Positions 9,040 through 17,762 are shown, numbered from the stretch's first letter. The stretch: 64,000 nt of DNA from Treponema ruminis (GCA_017161305.1 CP031518.1:1302001-1366000), one strand, 5' to 3'. Made by a program: numbers and translations. Notes: a model not told the origin generated them from the letters alone.

Positions 9040-9945
9040 ATGGAAGCTTATTTGTTCGGACAAGTGCTTGGAACTCATTCATTCTTGCTGAAAGACGGCT
9101 TTTTGCAGCCTGACGAATATTCTGAAATCAAAGAGCAGTATTTTCTTCCGGGCGGTGAGACTGGAACTGCTGCAATAGTGCTTGATTCTCTTGGCGTTTC
9201 GGTTCGCATGGACGGTACATGGATTGGTACAGAAGTCGCGCCCATGCTCAAAGCTTTTTATGAAAAAAAGAACGTTGACCTGTCGCTTCTCAATTTTGTA
9301 GAGGATGACAAGGGCGTTATGGATTATGTTGTGATCGCAGGGCTTGTTCGCTCACCGATGGGAAGATTCCAGACACTTTTTTCGAGCGGGAAAAGATGGT
9401 GGAGCGTTCCCAAAAAAGAAGACATCGCCGGCTGTAAGGTCGCTGCAATCGACCCCTTCTTTGGTTCTGAAACATTGCTAGCGGCAGAACTCTGCCAAAA
9501 ACTTGGCGTGCCTTATGTCACAATCGACAGCCCTCATGATTCGCCTTTGCACAAGAATTCGGCAATCAACGTCGTTTCCAAAGAATGCGCTTCCCAGCAC
9601 TACAAGGGAATGTCTGCCGAAGAAATCATGAAACTCATGCAGGCAGAGAGCGAAGGTCTCACGATTATCACTCAGGGTGACGGTGAAATGCTTTATGGGC
9701 GAAAAGGCGGCAAAATCCACCGTATGAAGCCTTTTTCTGTTGAAGTCAGAAGCACTTTGGGAGCCGGAGATACATTTAAGGCTGGATGTGTGTACGGCTT
9801 GCTTCACAAAATGAGCGATGAGAAACTTGTTCGGTTTGCAAGCGCATGTTCTGGCATTGCAATTTCAAGGTTCCCGCTTCCGCTCAATCCGCCTAAGCTT
9901 GAAGAAGTACAAAATCTGATTAAAACTCTTGAAGTTAGAAACTGA
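9040..9945 (+). CDS. PfkB-family carbohydrate kinase
   Basis: About 301 residues. The substrate-side motif L-P-G-G-E-T-G-T-A lies near the N-terminus, and the ATP/anion-hole signature S-T-L-G-A-G-D-T-F-K-A-G, with the catalytic Asp, lies near the C-terminus, as in ribokinase-like sugar and nucleoside kinases. An ATG four codons earlier touches the GGGGAG ribosome site directly, so the second ATG is preferred. It sits between the transglutaminase-like gene and a broken LysE transporter. The substrate is unknown. Confidence 0.82.
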   Translation: MEAYLFGQVLGTHSFLLKDGFLQPDEYSEIKEQYFLPGGETGTAAIVLDSLGVSVRMDGTWIGTEVAPMLKAFYEKKNVDLSLLNFVEDDKGVMDYVVIAGLVRSPMGRFQTLFSSGKRWWSVPKKEDIAGCKVAAIDPFFGSETLLAAELCQKLGVPYVTIDSPHDSPLHKNSAINVVSKECASQHYKGMSAEEIMKLMQAESEGLTIITQGDGEMLYGRKGGKIHRMKPFSVEVRSTLGAGDTFKAGCVYGLLHKMSDEKLVRFASACSGIAISRFPLPLNPPKLEEVQNLIKTLEVRN

Positions 9946-9946
9946 A

Positions 9947-9976
9947 AACATTCTTGAAGTTCGCGCGGAATGGTGA
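9947..9976 (+). pseudogene. C-terminal tail of a transglutaminase-like gene (fragment)
   Basis: The codons for N-I-L-E-V-R-A-E-W and stop are the same as the end of the gene at 39304-39879. The following 30-bp leader (to the LysE ATG) is also shared with the sequence at 39274-39303. The fragment marks a recombination junction. Confidence 0.75.
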
Positions 9977-10006
9977 AACGACATTGAATAGGATGAGGTA
10001 ATAAAA

Positions 10007-10196
10007 ATGATTTCACTTCAATTTTTAATTACAGCATTGATTATCACGCTGATTCCTGGAACCGGCGTTGTATACACGATGAGCACGGGACTTACCCAAA
10101 AGTCGCGGGCGAGCATTTTTGATGAAGAAAATTGAGCGGAGCTTTGCGCTTGTCTTTGCGGGACTTGCGGTAAAGCTTGCGATTCCGGAAAAATAA
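10007..10196 (+). pseudogene. LysE/RhtB amino-acid exporter, internal deletion
   Basis: It starts as a LysE-type exporter (M-I-S-L-Q-F-L-I-T-A-L-I-I-T-L-I-P-G-T-G) for about 35 codons. It then jumps to another frame encoding a typical LysE C-terminus (M-K-K-I-E-R-S-F-A-L-V-F-A-G-L-A-V-K-L). The roughly 130-codon centre is gone. The N-terminal piece recurs inverted at 36265-36346. Not functional. Confidence 0.8.
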
Positions 10197-10229
10197 AGGC
10201 TCTTGGCAACAGTAACAAAGGAGTAGATT

Positions 10230-10838
10230 ATGAAAATTGCAGTGTTTACAGATATTCACGGAAACCTTAAAGCATTGAAGTCCGTTCTTGAACAAATCAA
10301 TAATAAAAAGGTGGACAAAGTTATCTTTGTGGGAGACATTTTTCAGCGCGGCAATGAAGAAATTGAATGTCTTGAACTCCTTAAAAACAGCGGCGCAATT
10401 TGCCTTAAGGGAAATTGCGAGCTTTACCTTGAGCATGGAGTTGACATCGACCCGGACGTTGAATATCTGAGAGAATATTATGACGGAATGAGAAAGAAGA
10501 TTTCTGATGGTCAAATGGAATTCATCAGGCAAATGCCGCTCTTTTACGAAGAAGAAGCTTTTGGCCACAAAATGCGTTTCTCACATTTTTTATTTTCAGA
10601 CGTTGATGCGCCGTATCCATTCTTGCAATTATCAAGCTTAAAAAACGGAATCTTTGACACCGCATGCAAAAGCAAGGAAGTGACCAAATATGACCTTGTT
10701 GTAGTCGGCCATTCGCATCAGAATTTTGAAAACGGAAACGTAGTATCGGTTTCAGCGGCAGGCTTGGAAGGCGCGTCATTTCTTTTGATTGAAGCGACAG
10801 AAGGCGGGCTTAACTTTGAACGCGTTTTCATCAATTAA
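10230..10838 (+). CDS. Calcineurin-like phosphoesterase (YfcE/MJ0936 type)
   Basis: A 202-residue metallophosphatase. Metal-binding motifs D-I-H-G-N (residues 8-12), G-D-I-F-Q-R-G, G-N-C-E and V-V-G-H-S-H-Q are in the usual order and spacing for the small single-domain phosphodiesterases. It would hydrolyse a phosphodiester or phosphomonoester with two divalent metals. CAAAGGAG precedes the ATG. It lies in the module copy 3 operon, downstream of the broken LysE gene. Confidence 0.87.
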   Translation: MKIAVFTDIHGNLKALKSVLEQINNKKVDKVIFVGDIFQRGNEEIECLELLKNSGAICLKGNCELYLEHGVDIDPDVEYLREYYDGMRKKISDGQMEFIRQMPLFYEEEAFGHKMRFSHFLFSDVDAPYPFLQLSSLKNGIFDTACKSKEVTKYDLVVVGHSHQNFENGNVVSVSAAGLEGASFLLIEATEGGLNFERVFIN

Positions 10839-10855
10839 AATTCACGGAGAAAAAA

Positions 10856-11290
10856 ATGAAACAATTCATTGTTGATAATATGCTGATAAAAAAATGTTCG
10901 CTTTCGGACGTTGAAGAATTGGCTCAGTTAAACAAGCTGCTCATCAAAGATGAAAAAAGCGACAATACGATGAATATTGAAGAATTGAAAGCTCGGATGC
11001 ATGGTTTTCTTGAAAATGATTACGCTGCCTATTTCTTTATGGAAGAAAACAAAATAATAGGCTATGCGCTTGTGCGACACACTTCAAATCCAATGTATCT
11101 TAGGCAGTTTTACATCGACAGAAATTTCAGAAGGCAGGGCAAAGGTCGCGCAGCCCTAAAAGTTTTGCTAAAAGAGCTAAAAACAGATAAGATTGACATC
11201 GAAGTTCTGTCATGGAACGAGGCTGCAATTAAATTTTGGGAAAGCTGCGGTTTTATCGAACGAAGCCGCTATATGAGACTGGAAAAATAA
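10856..11290 (+). CDS. GNAT family N-acetyltransferase
   Basis: 144 residues with the acetyl-CoA loop R-R-Q-G-K-G near residues 92-97 and the C-terminal W-N-E-A-A-I-K-F-W-E-S-C-G-F. It is a clear paralogue of the protein at 35606-36070 (shared Y-L-R-Q-F-Y-I and the N-T-M-N-[IL]-[EK]-E-L segment). It is 18 bases after the phosphoesterase, with a CGGAG ribosome site. Confidence 0.87.
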   Translation: MKQFIVDNMLIKKCSLSDVEELAQLNKLLIKDEKSDNTMNIEELKARMHGFLENDYAAYFFMEENKIIGYALVRHTSNPMYLRQFYIDRNFRRQGKGRAALKVLLKELKTDKIDIEVLSWNEAAIKFWESCGFIERSRYMRLEK

Positions 11291-11299
11291 GAAAAAATT

Positions 11300-11491
11300 A
11301 TGGTGAGTGCATGTCTCTTGGGGCAAAAATGCAAATACAATGGCGGTGACAATTACAGTGAAAAAGTCATCGACTATGTGAAAGGCCATGAAGTAATTCC
11401 TGTCTGCCCGGAACTTGGCTTAATGGAAGACCCGGTTACAGGAAGCAGCCACTGCATGAAGGAAATATTCTGGAATAGATGGGAGGAATGA
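11300..11491 (+). pseudogene. DUF523-PhzF chimeric remnant
   Basis: The first 38 codons are the start of a DUF523 protein (S-A-C-L-L-G-x-x-C-x-Y-x-G, ending at V-I-P-V-C-P-E). From C-P-E-L-G onward the sequence is the PhzF motif C-P-E-L-G-L-M-E-D-P-V-T-G-S-S-H-C-M, nearly identical to the intact gene at 57926-58711. The join falls where both families have C-P-E-x-L/L-G, which suggests recombination at microhomology. The 63-residue product is unlikely to work. Confidence 0.75.
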
Positions 11492-11496
11492 TAAAA

Positions 11497-12048
11497 ATGA
11501 CAATCAATTTTCTTTTCTTTGAGAATTATGAGACTCTTGATATTTTTGGACCGATTGAGATTCTTGCCAGGATTGACGGCGTAAAAACCAATTACGTTTC
11601 TATGCAGGGCGGGCTTGTAAAAAGCAGGCAGGGCTTCGCAATTCAGACTTCGGCAATTTCAGACGCTGAAGAAAATGCGGTTCTTGTGATTCCGGGCGGT
11701 CAGGGCACTAGAGTTTTTGTAAACGACGAGCATTTTATTTCCGAGCTTAAAAATTATTGTGAGAGCGCGGAATATGTGCTTTCAATCTGCACCGGTTCGG
11801 CACTTCTTGCAAAAACAGGCCTTTTGTACGGACGCAAAGCCACTTCCAACAAAAAAGCCTTTGATTGGGTAAAAACAACGTCGCAAAACGTAAGCTGGCA
11901 GAAAGAACCACGCTGGGTAAAAGACGGAAAGTTTTATACCTCGTCAGGCGTTTCTGCAGGAATGGACATGGCACTAGGCTTTGTAAAGGATTTGTTCGGC
12001 GAACATAAAGCTGCACAAATTGCAGACGACATTGAATATTTTATATAG
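11497..12048 (+). CDS. DJ-1/PfpI family protein
   Basis: A 183-residue DJ-1/PfpI protein. The N-terminal F-F-E-N-Y-E-T-L-D-I-F-G-P-I-E and the nucleophile elbow S-I-C-T-G-S, with its reactive Cys near residue 94, are typical of the ThiJ/AraC-N type. Members include isonitrile hydratases, glyoxalases and chaperones. Two earlier in-frame ATGs sit on or against GGGAGG, so the third ATG is chosen. It is the last gene of the module copy 3 operon. Confidence 0.85.
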   Translation: MTINFLFFENYETLDIFGPIEILARIDGVKTNYVSMQGGLVKSRQGFAIQTSAISDAEENAVLVIPGGQGTRVFVNDEHFISELKNYCESAEYVLSICTGSALLAKTGLLYGRKATSNKKAFDWVKTTSQNVSWQKEPRWVKDGKFYTSSGVSAGMDMALGFVKDLFGEHKAAQIADDIEYFI

Positions 12049-12068
12049 AAAAAAGTTGGAATAAAAAT

Positions 12069-12164
12069 ATGTTTGAAAGTGATTTTGCAAAAATCGAATA
12101 CATCGAAAAGAATTTCCGCGTGATTCGCTCAACATCTTATGAAGAAGTTCTGTCACAAGTATAG
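12069..12164 (+). pseudogene. Unidentified 31-codon remnant
   Basis: A short frame (M-F-E-S-D-F-A-K-I-E-Y-I-E-K-N-F-R-V) ends abruptly and is followed by non-coding DNA up to module copy 4. It looks like the start of a longer gene cut by deletion. Family not recognised. Confidence 0.4.
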
Positions 12165-12223
12165 CGGAGTGCTGAAGGCTCTGCATCAGCGCAAAGAAAT
12201 GTTCTGCTTTGCCAAAAGCGGCT

Positions 12224-12293
12224 TGCATTTCATCGGGGAAATCCTGCATCTTGTCTGAAAGTCATTTCATATAAATCCTCTTTGAAGTATGCT
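12224..12293 (+). promoter_or_regulatory. Direct-repeat promoter module, copy 4
   Basis: Half-sites start 21 bp apart. TTGTCT, 31 bp, then TATGCT. The GNAT start lies 34 bp beyond. Confidence 0.8.
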
Positions 12294-12327
12294 TTAATCA
12301 CTCGTAAAACGGAGGAGTAAAACACAA

Positions 12328-13284
12328 TTGGAAAGATTTATCATAAAAGATTTTGAGCCTGCTTTTATTTCGGATGCAGAAAAAATTCTTAAAGAAGAAT
12401 ATTCTGCAGAAAAGAAAAAAGTTCCTTCGCTGCCGGAGGAATCCCCTGCCGGATTGTTGAACTGGCTTTCGACAAAAAAATATAAAAAAGCTGCCTTTTG
12501 TGCAGGGCGCCTTGTGGGCTACATGATGTTCGCAGATGTCTGGGACGGATTCTTTGGACTTTGCAAAGGAAGCTTTAGCCCTTTGGGAGGAAGCGCGGTT
12601 TCTTTTGAACTGGGGGCCGAAAGAGAAAAGGTTATGTCACTTTTGTTTGAAGGAATTTCAAATGAAATGGTTCGTGACGGTATTTATTCTTTAGCCCTGG
12701 CACGATTTGCACACGACACGGAAGCCAACAATTCTTTGATTCTGAACGGCTTTGGAATCCGCTGCAGCGATGCAATGACAAAAATAAAGTCAATCCTGGA
12801 ATTCAGCATGCCGGCAAAATTTGAATTCAAGGAAGTTCCTTTTGGATCTTTCGGGATTTTCAAAAATCTGAAAATGAAGCTTGTGCATCACCTGGAAAAC
12901 GGGCCAGTTTTTTTTCCGTCAGATTTGAGTGATTTTGACCAGTGGTTTGAAGACGACAGTAAGAGATGGTTCGGCGCATTTTGCAAAGAAGAGCCTGTCG
13001 GATTCATTTCCTGCAAAAAAGGCGACGGAGAAAACTACCTTTGTGGCAATATACACAACATCTGCGGCATGTATGTAAATGAAGAATACAGAAAAGACGG
13101 CGTAGGAAGAGCACTGGTGTCCTGCCTTTCAAAAATCTTGGAAAAAGAGGGTGCGGAATTCCTTGGGGTGGATTATGAAACACTAAATCCAACAGCCCTG
13201 CGCTTCTGGACAAAATTCTTCTCGCCATACACCTACAGCTTCCACAGAAGAATAGATGAAAGAATCGTTCATTTTTTGAAATAG
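12328..13284 (+). CDS. Two-domain GNAT acetyltransferase
   Basis: 318 residues with a degenerate N-terminal GNAT-like half and a C-terminal GNAT half. The C-terminal half carries the CoA loop R-K-D-G-V-G-R and V-D-Y-E-T-L-N-P-T-A-L-R-F-W. It is a paralogue of the protein at 43675-44634; both begin I-I-[KR]-D-F-E-P and end in R-R-I-D-E-R-I. The start is TTG, ten bases after GGAGGAG, because no ATG gives the conserved N-terminus. It heads an operon with a serine hydrolase and an outer-membrane-type protein. Confidence 0.82.
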   Translation: MERFIIKDFEPAFISDAEKILKEEYSAEKKKVPSLPEESPAGLLNWLSTKKYKKAAFCAGRLVGYMMFADVWDGFFGLCKGSFSPLGGSAVSFELGAEREKVMSLLFEGISNEMVRDGIYSLALARFAHDTEANNSLILNGFGIRCSDAMTKIKSILEFSMPAKFEFKEVPFGSFGIFKNLKMKLVHHLENGPVFFPSDLSDFDQWFEDDSKRWFGAFCKEEPVGFISCKKGDGENYLCGNIHNICGMYVNEEYRKDGVGRALVSCLSKILEKEGAEFLGVDYETLNPTALRFWTKFFSPYTYSFHRRIDERIVHFLK

Positions 13285-13319
13285 CAAATCTTTATAAGAG
13301 AAAAAAAGGGAAAAGTTTT

Positions 13320-14513
13320 ATGCGGAACAAAATAATTTTACTTATTTTTTTACTTTCATCTGCCTTTTTTGATGGATGCACAACGACAGCCTGGCGTGCC
13401 TTTGTTCGGCGTGACGCAAGCGTAAAGGATTATTTGTATTTTCCGGACCGGGAGATTGCGGCCAGTGAGAGTCCCAAGCCTTTTACGCGAGAAATTGATA
13501 TCAATATAGAAGAAATGCTCAAAAAAGAGTTTGGAACTGATGATTTAGATAAGTTTATTGCTAAAACTAAAACTCAGGCTATCCTGGTTATCAAAGGAAA
13601 TTCGATTCTTTTTGAAAAATACGGCAAGGGCTATGACGAGTTTTCAACCGTAACATCTTTTTCGGTGGCAAAAAGCTTTGACTCTGCGATGATTGGCACT
13701 TTGATTGACTCGGGGAAAATCTCTGGAGTTGACGAGCCAATCACCACTTATCTCCCTGAGCTTCTGGAGCGTGATGAGAGGTTTTCAAAAATCACAATCA
13801 GACACCTTATCACAATGTCATCAGGCATTTTGTATTCCGAAGGTTTCTTCCGCCACGATGATACAAAAACTTATTTCAATCCGGACTTGCGAAAGCTTGC
13901 TCTTACAGGTACTTTGATTGATGAAGAGCCGGCCCTTCATTTTCTTTACAACAATTACAACCCGATTCTTCTTGGACTGATTATCGAGCGGGCCAGCGGC
14001 CAGTCTGTAAGCTCTTATCTGAGCCGGTCAATCTGGTCAAAAATCGGAACGGAGTCAGACGCAAGCTGGAGCCTTGACAGCGACGAGGATGCCTTTGAGA
14101 AAATGGAAAGTGGAATCAACGCGCGGGCTCTAGACTTTGCCAAATTCGGCTGTCTTTACCGTGACGGAGGTCTTTTTGACGGCAAGGTCGTTATCAGTAA
14201 AAAATGGATTGAAGAATCTCTTTCGCCTGGCAACGGCAAAAATGACAGCGAATATTACAAGGATCCTTTTGGACAGAAAATCTTTGGCGGAGCCTGCAAT
14301 AAGGGCGGTTTCTACGGCTTTCACTGGTATGTGATGAAGCGGCCGGACGCAGAAAGCGACTTTTTTGCCTACGGAAACAAAGGTCAGTTTATCTATATTT
14401 CGCCGCTGGCAAACACTGTTATCGTGCGCTTTGGTGAAAAGTATGGCATAGAGGGCTGGAATTATATAGAAGCATTTTACAATTTGAACACAAATATTGG
14501 AGCTGAAAAATGA
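13320..14513 (+). CDS. Beta-lactamase-related serine hydrolase, lipoprotein
   Basis: A 397-residue class C beta-lactamase/EstB-family protein. Residues 1-20 form a lipoprotein signal with Cys20 in F-F-D-G-C, acceptable for spirochaete lipoboxes. The catalytic S-x-x-K is S115-V-A-K118, and L-Y-N-N-Y-N supplies the Y-x-N motif. Family members include esterases, D-amino-acid peptidases and some beta-lactamases; activity on antibiotics is not implied. It probably faces the periplasm. Its stop overlaps the next start by four bases, so the two are translationally coupled. Confidence 0.85.
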   Translation: MRNKIILLIFLLSSAFFDGCTTTAWRAFVRRDASVKDYLYFPDREIAASESPKPFTREIDINIEEMLKKEFGTDDLDKFIAKTKTQAILVIKGNSILFEKYGKGYDEFSTVTSFSVAKSFDSAMIGTLIDSGKISGVDEPITTYLPELLERDERFSKITIRHLITMSSGILYSEGFFRHDDTKTYFNPDLRKLALTGTLIDEEPALHFLYNNYNPILLGLIIERASGQSVSSYLSRSIWSKIGTESDASWSLDSDEDAFEKMESGINARALDFAKFGCLYRDGGLFDGKVVISKKWIEESLSPGNGKNDSEYYKDPFGQKIFGGACNKGGFYGFHWYVMKRPDAESDFFAYGNKGQFIYISPLANTVIVRFGEKYGIEGWNYIEAFYNLNTNIGAEK

Positions 14514-15496
14514 AAAAAATACCAAGTCTTGCATTTTTGATTCTTGCAGCAATGGTAAATCTTCTTAGCGGTCAGGAAGCCAGAAAAGAGAAGACTTCAC
14601 CACTTTCAGTTTATTTGACGACAGACCTTCTTTATTATCCAGAGTCCAAAACTCAGCCTGGAAGCAGCGACACGCATTTTGCCGGGCTTACAGGGGCATA
14701 CAGCGGATTTGAGTGCCGTTCCCAGCTTTTTGTGGATTATATGATTAAAACACCATTGGGAGACCACTGGCTTTTAAAAGATGCAAACGTGGTTTTGACT
14801 GGAGCTTTTGAACTTACGCCGCTCTCTGTCCGTCCTCAGCTTGCACTTGGTTTTCAGCCTTTCCCATTCCTTGTGCTTAAGGGTGGCGGATCTTTTGGCT
14901 TCGGCTGGAATATGTTGGGATTTGAAGGACTCTGCGCCCTTGACGAAAAATCAAAAAGATACGAGGCGCTTTCAACATTTTCTCATCCTTTTTATGAAGT
15001 CTGGGCACAGGGAACTTTAATGTTTGACACGGGCGCTTTAATTCCCGGCGACTGGAATCACCTTATTATGCTTGCTTCTTACAAGACCTTCTATTCCGGG
15101 CTTGCAGGCTTAGAGAAGCACCGGCCTTTTGAATGGCAGGGCGACAAAAACAGGGTAGAAGGACTTCAGTACGAGTTCTGCGGAATCCTGGCATATCAGA
15201 TGCCTCTTGTGCTTTACCGGGCGGGCTTTATGTACACGGCCTATGGTCATTATGACGGCGGTGATTACGGGGATTTTGATGCTTCTTATGACGGAGCCTT
15301 TACACAGCATTCACTTGCGGGACTTTGTCAGTTTAAGTTTGCCGAAAAAGATGAGCTTACCTGTATAGCGCAGTTTACGACACGCCGATCTTTTGATAAA
15401 GAGCTTGATGAGGCAGAAGACGCGCTTTTTGCACAGAAAATCGGAACTGAATGGTTCTTCCAGAGAATGATTTTCAGCTGGACTCATAAATTTTAA
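14510..15496 (+). CDS. Predicted outer-membrane beta-barrel-like protein
   Basis: 328 residues with a Sec signal peptide (K-K-I-P-S-L-A-F-L-I-L-A-A, cleavage near residue 22). Alternating polar and aromatic strands follow, with a C-terminal F-S-W-T-H-K-F. A terminal Phe is typical of proteins inserted by BamA. No family was recognised. It is coupled to the serine hydrolase by an ATGA overlap, so the two may act together in the envelope. Confidence 0.65.
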   Translation: MKKIPSLAFLILAAMVNLLSGQEARKEKTSPLSVYLTTDLLYYPESKTQPGSSDTHFAGLTGAYSGFECRSQLFVDYMIKTPLGDHWLLKDANVVLTGAFELTPLSVRPQLALGFQPFPFLVLKGGGSFGFGWNMLGFEGLCALDEKSKRYEALSTFSHPFYEVWAQGTLMFDTGALIPGDWNHLIMLASYKTFYSGLAGLEKHRPFEWQGDKNRVEGLQYEFCGILAYQMPLVLYRAGFMYTAYGHYDGGDYGDFDASYDGAFTQHSLAGLCQFKFAEKDELTCIAQFTTRRSFDKELDEAEDALFAQKIGTEWFFQRMIFSWTHKF

Positions 15497-15504
15497 ATAA
15501 AAAA

Positions 15505-15527
15505 GGAGCAATCACTCTGATTGCTCC
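15505..15527 (-). terminator. Terminator of the long minus-strand operon
   Basis: A perfect GGAGCAATCA / TGATTGCTCC stem with a three-base loop. On the minus strand it is followed by TTTTTTATTT; on the plus strand there is no T-tract. It therefore serves the leftward operon. Confidence 0.7.
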
Positions 15528-15557
15528 CGTGTAAATCTAAATTATCATAGAAGCTTC

Positions 15558-15585
15558 CTATTTACAGAAAATATTTCAAACCCTC
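15558..15585. repeat. 28-bp repeat, copy A
   Basis: Identical over 28 bp to 55526-55553. Both copies sit just past the 3' end of a minus-strand gene. The core GAAAATATTTC is palindromic. Function unknown; it may mark a recombination end. Confidence 0.6.
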
Positions 15586-15591
15586 AAAAAA

Positions 15592-15615
15592 GCTGCTTCT
15601 CTTTTTTGAAGCAGC
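15592..15615. terminator. Bidirectional terminator hairpin
   Basis: GCTGCTTC / GAAGCAGC stem with an eight-base loop and T-runs on both sides. It lies between convergent transcription units (the outer-membrane protein and the GNAT at 15624). Confidence 0.75.
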
Positions 15616-15623
15616 CCTCTTTT

Positions 15624-16073
15624 TTAATAATCCTTGAGCTTCATGATGAATGCTTTTTTGGCATCACCGTCAAAGCCCAGGTTTCTGTAGAACTGATGGG
15701 CTTCTTTCCTGAAGCTTGCGCTTTCCAGAATTACTTTGTAGCAGTCTCGCTCGCGGGCAAAGGCAATCGCCCTTTCCATAACTTTTCTGCCCAGTCCCTG
15801 GCCCCTGTAATCCTTGTCGGTGACGACGTTCTCAACAAAGCAGGCCGAACTTCCAATCCGCGTAAGATTTGGAATTATTATGCAGAAACAGGTCGAAATG
15901 ACTTTTCCGCCTTCGACCACGCCAAAGTATTTTATGTTTTTGTTGCCTTCAATTTCGCTTTTCCAAAGCGCGCGCGCCTTTTCCACCGTAAAGTCGCCGT
16001 TTGCTCCGTCAAGCTGCTCGTACAGTTTTATCAGCGAATCCAAATCGTTTTCGTTTAATTCTCGAATTTCCAT
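15624..16073 (-). CDS. GNAT family N-acetyltransferase
   Basis: 149 residues with the CoA loop R-G-Q-G-L-G-R after E-N-V-V-T-D, and a C-terminal F-Y-R-N-L-G-F. It is the last gene of the long leftward operon that begins at proC. AGGAGG lies six bases before the ATG, ten bases after the isochorismatase-like gene. Confidence 0.87.
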   Translation of the reverse strand: MEIRELNENDLDSLIKLYEQLDGANGDFTVEKARALWKSEIEGNKNIKYFGVVEGGKVISTCFCIIIPNLTRIGSSACFVENVVTDKDYRGQGLGRKVMERAIAFARERDCYKVILESASFRKEAHQFYRNLGFDGDAKKAFIMKLKDY

Positions 16074-16083
16074 GGGTTCCTCC

Positions 16084-16623
16084 TTATAACGTTATTTCAG
16101 ATTTCAAAAGTTGAACAGCCTGTTCAACGGTAATTATCTTTGCGTAACGCTTTGGCCACATAAATTCATTGTAATATTTGTAGGCTGTTTCCTTATCAAA
16201 ATAGGGATTGTCATAAGTTGAATTTGCGTATGCCGGAACAATCATGTTGAAGCCTTTTTCGAATCCGCTCTTAACAGTTGCGTCCATGCAATAGTCTGTT
16301 GACACTCCGACAGTTACAATATCTTTTTCGCCCTTGGATTGAAGGTATTCTGTCAGACCCGTCATAGGATGAAAAGCGCTGTTCACGTTCTTTTCAAACC
16401 GCCTTTCATTGTTTTTCGGCGCAAACTCATCATATATTTCATACCTGTCCGTAGCCTTATCCAGATCTTTGCCAGGCCCGTCATCATGCTGAACATACAT
16501 GACTTCAATATTGTTTTCTCTTGCTGCGGCAATCAGATCTTTTATATTCTTTTTTACCGTTTCAAACGAATATAAATTTTCGTTAAAGCAGCCCTTTTGC
16601 GTATCTACAACTAATAAAACCAC
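16084..16623 (-). CDS. Isochorismatase-like cysteine hydrolase
   Basis: A 179-residue cysteine hydrolase. The catalytic Asp lies in V-V-D-T-Q-K-G, and the nucleophile Cys in V-S-T-D-Y-C-M-D-A-T. The family covers isochorismatases, nicotinamidases and N-carbamoyl amidases. The start is a GTG two bases after the Nudix stop, with GGAGG eight bases before it, which gives tight translational coupling. The substrate is unknown. Confidence 0.87.
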   Translation of the reverse strand: MVLLVVDTQKGCFNENLYSFETVKKNIKDLIAAARENNIEVMYVQHDDGPGKDLDKATDRYEIYDEFAPKNNERRFEKNVNSAFHPMTGLTEYLQSKGEKDIVTVGVSTDYCMDATVKSGFEKGFNMIVPAYANSTYDNPYFDKETAYKYYNEFMWPKRYAKIITVEQAVQLLKSEITL

Positions 16624-17139
16624 TTATTTTACCTCCTTTGCCTTAAGCTCCAATGCCCTTTCTAATGCCCAATTCTGCATTTCAAGATACATCTTGCCGC
16701 TAAGCTCGTCATAGTCAATCCACATAAATTTGTGGTCGCTTTCCGTCGGCTCTGAAATTTTCTCAGCCAGACTTCCCGCATAATATGTTTGAATCGGATG
16801 GAAATAGCCGATTGTCTCATGCAGGAAATAGGTCTCGGCAGAACAGATTTTTTCTCCGACCGCCGCTTCAAAACCAGCTTCTTCCAGACACTCGCGTTTT
16901 ATGCATTCGTTGTGGCTTTCTCCTTTTTCGATTCCGCCTCCAAGAAAGAAAAATCCCTTGGGAGTTTTTACTATTCCCACCTTGCCGTCTTTTACAGGAA
17001 TCAAATAGGCACCTTTCCTGTCAACATATTCCGCATTTTCCTTTGCGCCGAACACTTTATGCAAAGACATGTTTTTAAAATCTAGGCTCATGTGCTTTTC
17101 GTAGTCGTCAAGTTTTATTTCTTCCCACGGATTCGCCAT
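16624..17139 (-). CDS. Nudix hydrolase
   Basis: 171 residues with a complete Nudix box, G-G-G-I-E-K-G-E then R-E-C-L-E-E-A-G-F, near residues 68-90. It would hydrolyse a nucleoside diphosphate linked to another group. It is coupled to the neighbouring GNAT upstream (two-base gap) and the isochorismatase-like gene downstream. It is distinct from the Nudix protein at 57387. Confidence 0.88.
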   Translation of the reverse strand: MANPWEEIKLDDYEKHMSLDFKNMSLHKVFGAKENAEYVDRKGAYLIPVKDGKVGIVKTPKGFFFLGGGIEKGESHNECIKRECLEEAGFEAAVGEKICSAETYFLHETIGYFHPIQTYYAGSLAEKISEPTESDHKFMWIDYDELSGKMYLEMQNWALERALELKAKEVK

Positions 17140-17141
17140 TT

Positions 17142-17582
17142 TTATTCCACCTTCACTTTATGCATTATCCTCAGCCTTTGCGCCTCGTTCGCCGCAAAGC
17201 CGAACTTTTCATAGAAAGGAATCTTGTCAGGCATTGCGCAAAGTTCGACGGCAATTTCCGTTCCCTCCGCGCCGTTGGCGTTAATGTATTCAAGAATTTC
17301 GCCAATCAAAATTCTTCCCAAACCCCTTCCCTGATAGCCGGGATGGACAACGACATCTTTAATGTAATAGCACAAACCTTTGTCGCCAATCGCCCTTGCC
17401 ATCGCCACAATTTTTTCGCCGTCGAAAATCGACACCTTGAAGAGCGTGTTTTTCATCGCAAGCTCCGTCTGCTCCAACGAAGGCGGCTCGCCCCACACGG
17501 ATTCCCACAGAAAAATGAATTCCTTTGCGTTAAGCTCGTTGTATTTTATTGTAAAGCCATTCTCTGTTTTCTTGGTTGTCAT
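17142..17582 (-). CDS. GNAT family N-acetyltransferase
   Basis: 146 residues with the CoA loop Q-G-R-G-L-G-R after I-K-D-V-V-V-H-P-G-Y, and a C-terminal I-P-F-Y-E-K-F-G-F. GAGG precedes the ATG. The order and near-zero spacing with the Nudix gene indicate one mRNA. Confidence 0.87.
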   Translation of the reverse strand: MTTKKTENGFTIKYNELNAKEFIFLWESVWGEPPSLEQTELAMKNTLFKVSIFDGEKIVAMARAIGDKGLCYYIKDVVVHPGYQGRGLGRILIGEILEYINANGAEGTEIAVELCAMPDKIPFYEKFGFAANEAQRLRIMHKVKVE

Positions 17583-17590
17583 TTTTCACC

Positions 17591-17731
17591 TCACTTCAAT
17601 TTTTTTTCATACACGCGGGCGCTTTCGCCGTAAATGCTTTGCGCCTCTTCGCGGAAGGCAAAGTCGCATTTTTGGATTTGCGAAAGCCAATGTTCCTTTT
17701 TGTCGCTTTCAAAATAATTTATCACTTGCAT
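17591..17731 (-). pseudogene. GNAT gene with internal deletion (46 codons left)
   Basis: The frame starts M-Q-V-I-N-Y-F-E-S-D-K-K-E-H-W-L, a typical N-terminus of one GNAT subfamily. After about 23 codons it jumps to what looks like a C-terminal tail ending R-V-Y-E-K-K-L-K. The CoA-binding core is missing. It still has an upstream GAGG and sits neatly in the operon. Confidence 0.55.
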
Positions 17732-17762
17732 ATTTTTTCTTTCGCGTTCCTCTTTTTATCAT

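Noticed and set aside
15558..15585. 28-bp repeat as a dif/Xer site
   Set aside because: Length fits, but the arms do not resemble XerC/XerD boxes and two copies 40 kb apart would be unexpected.
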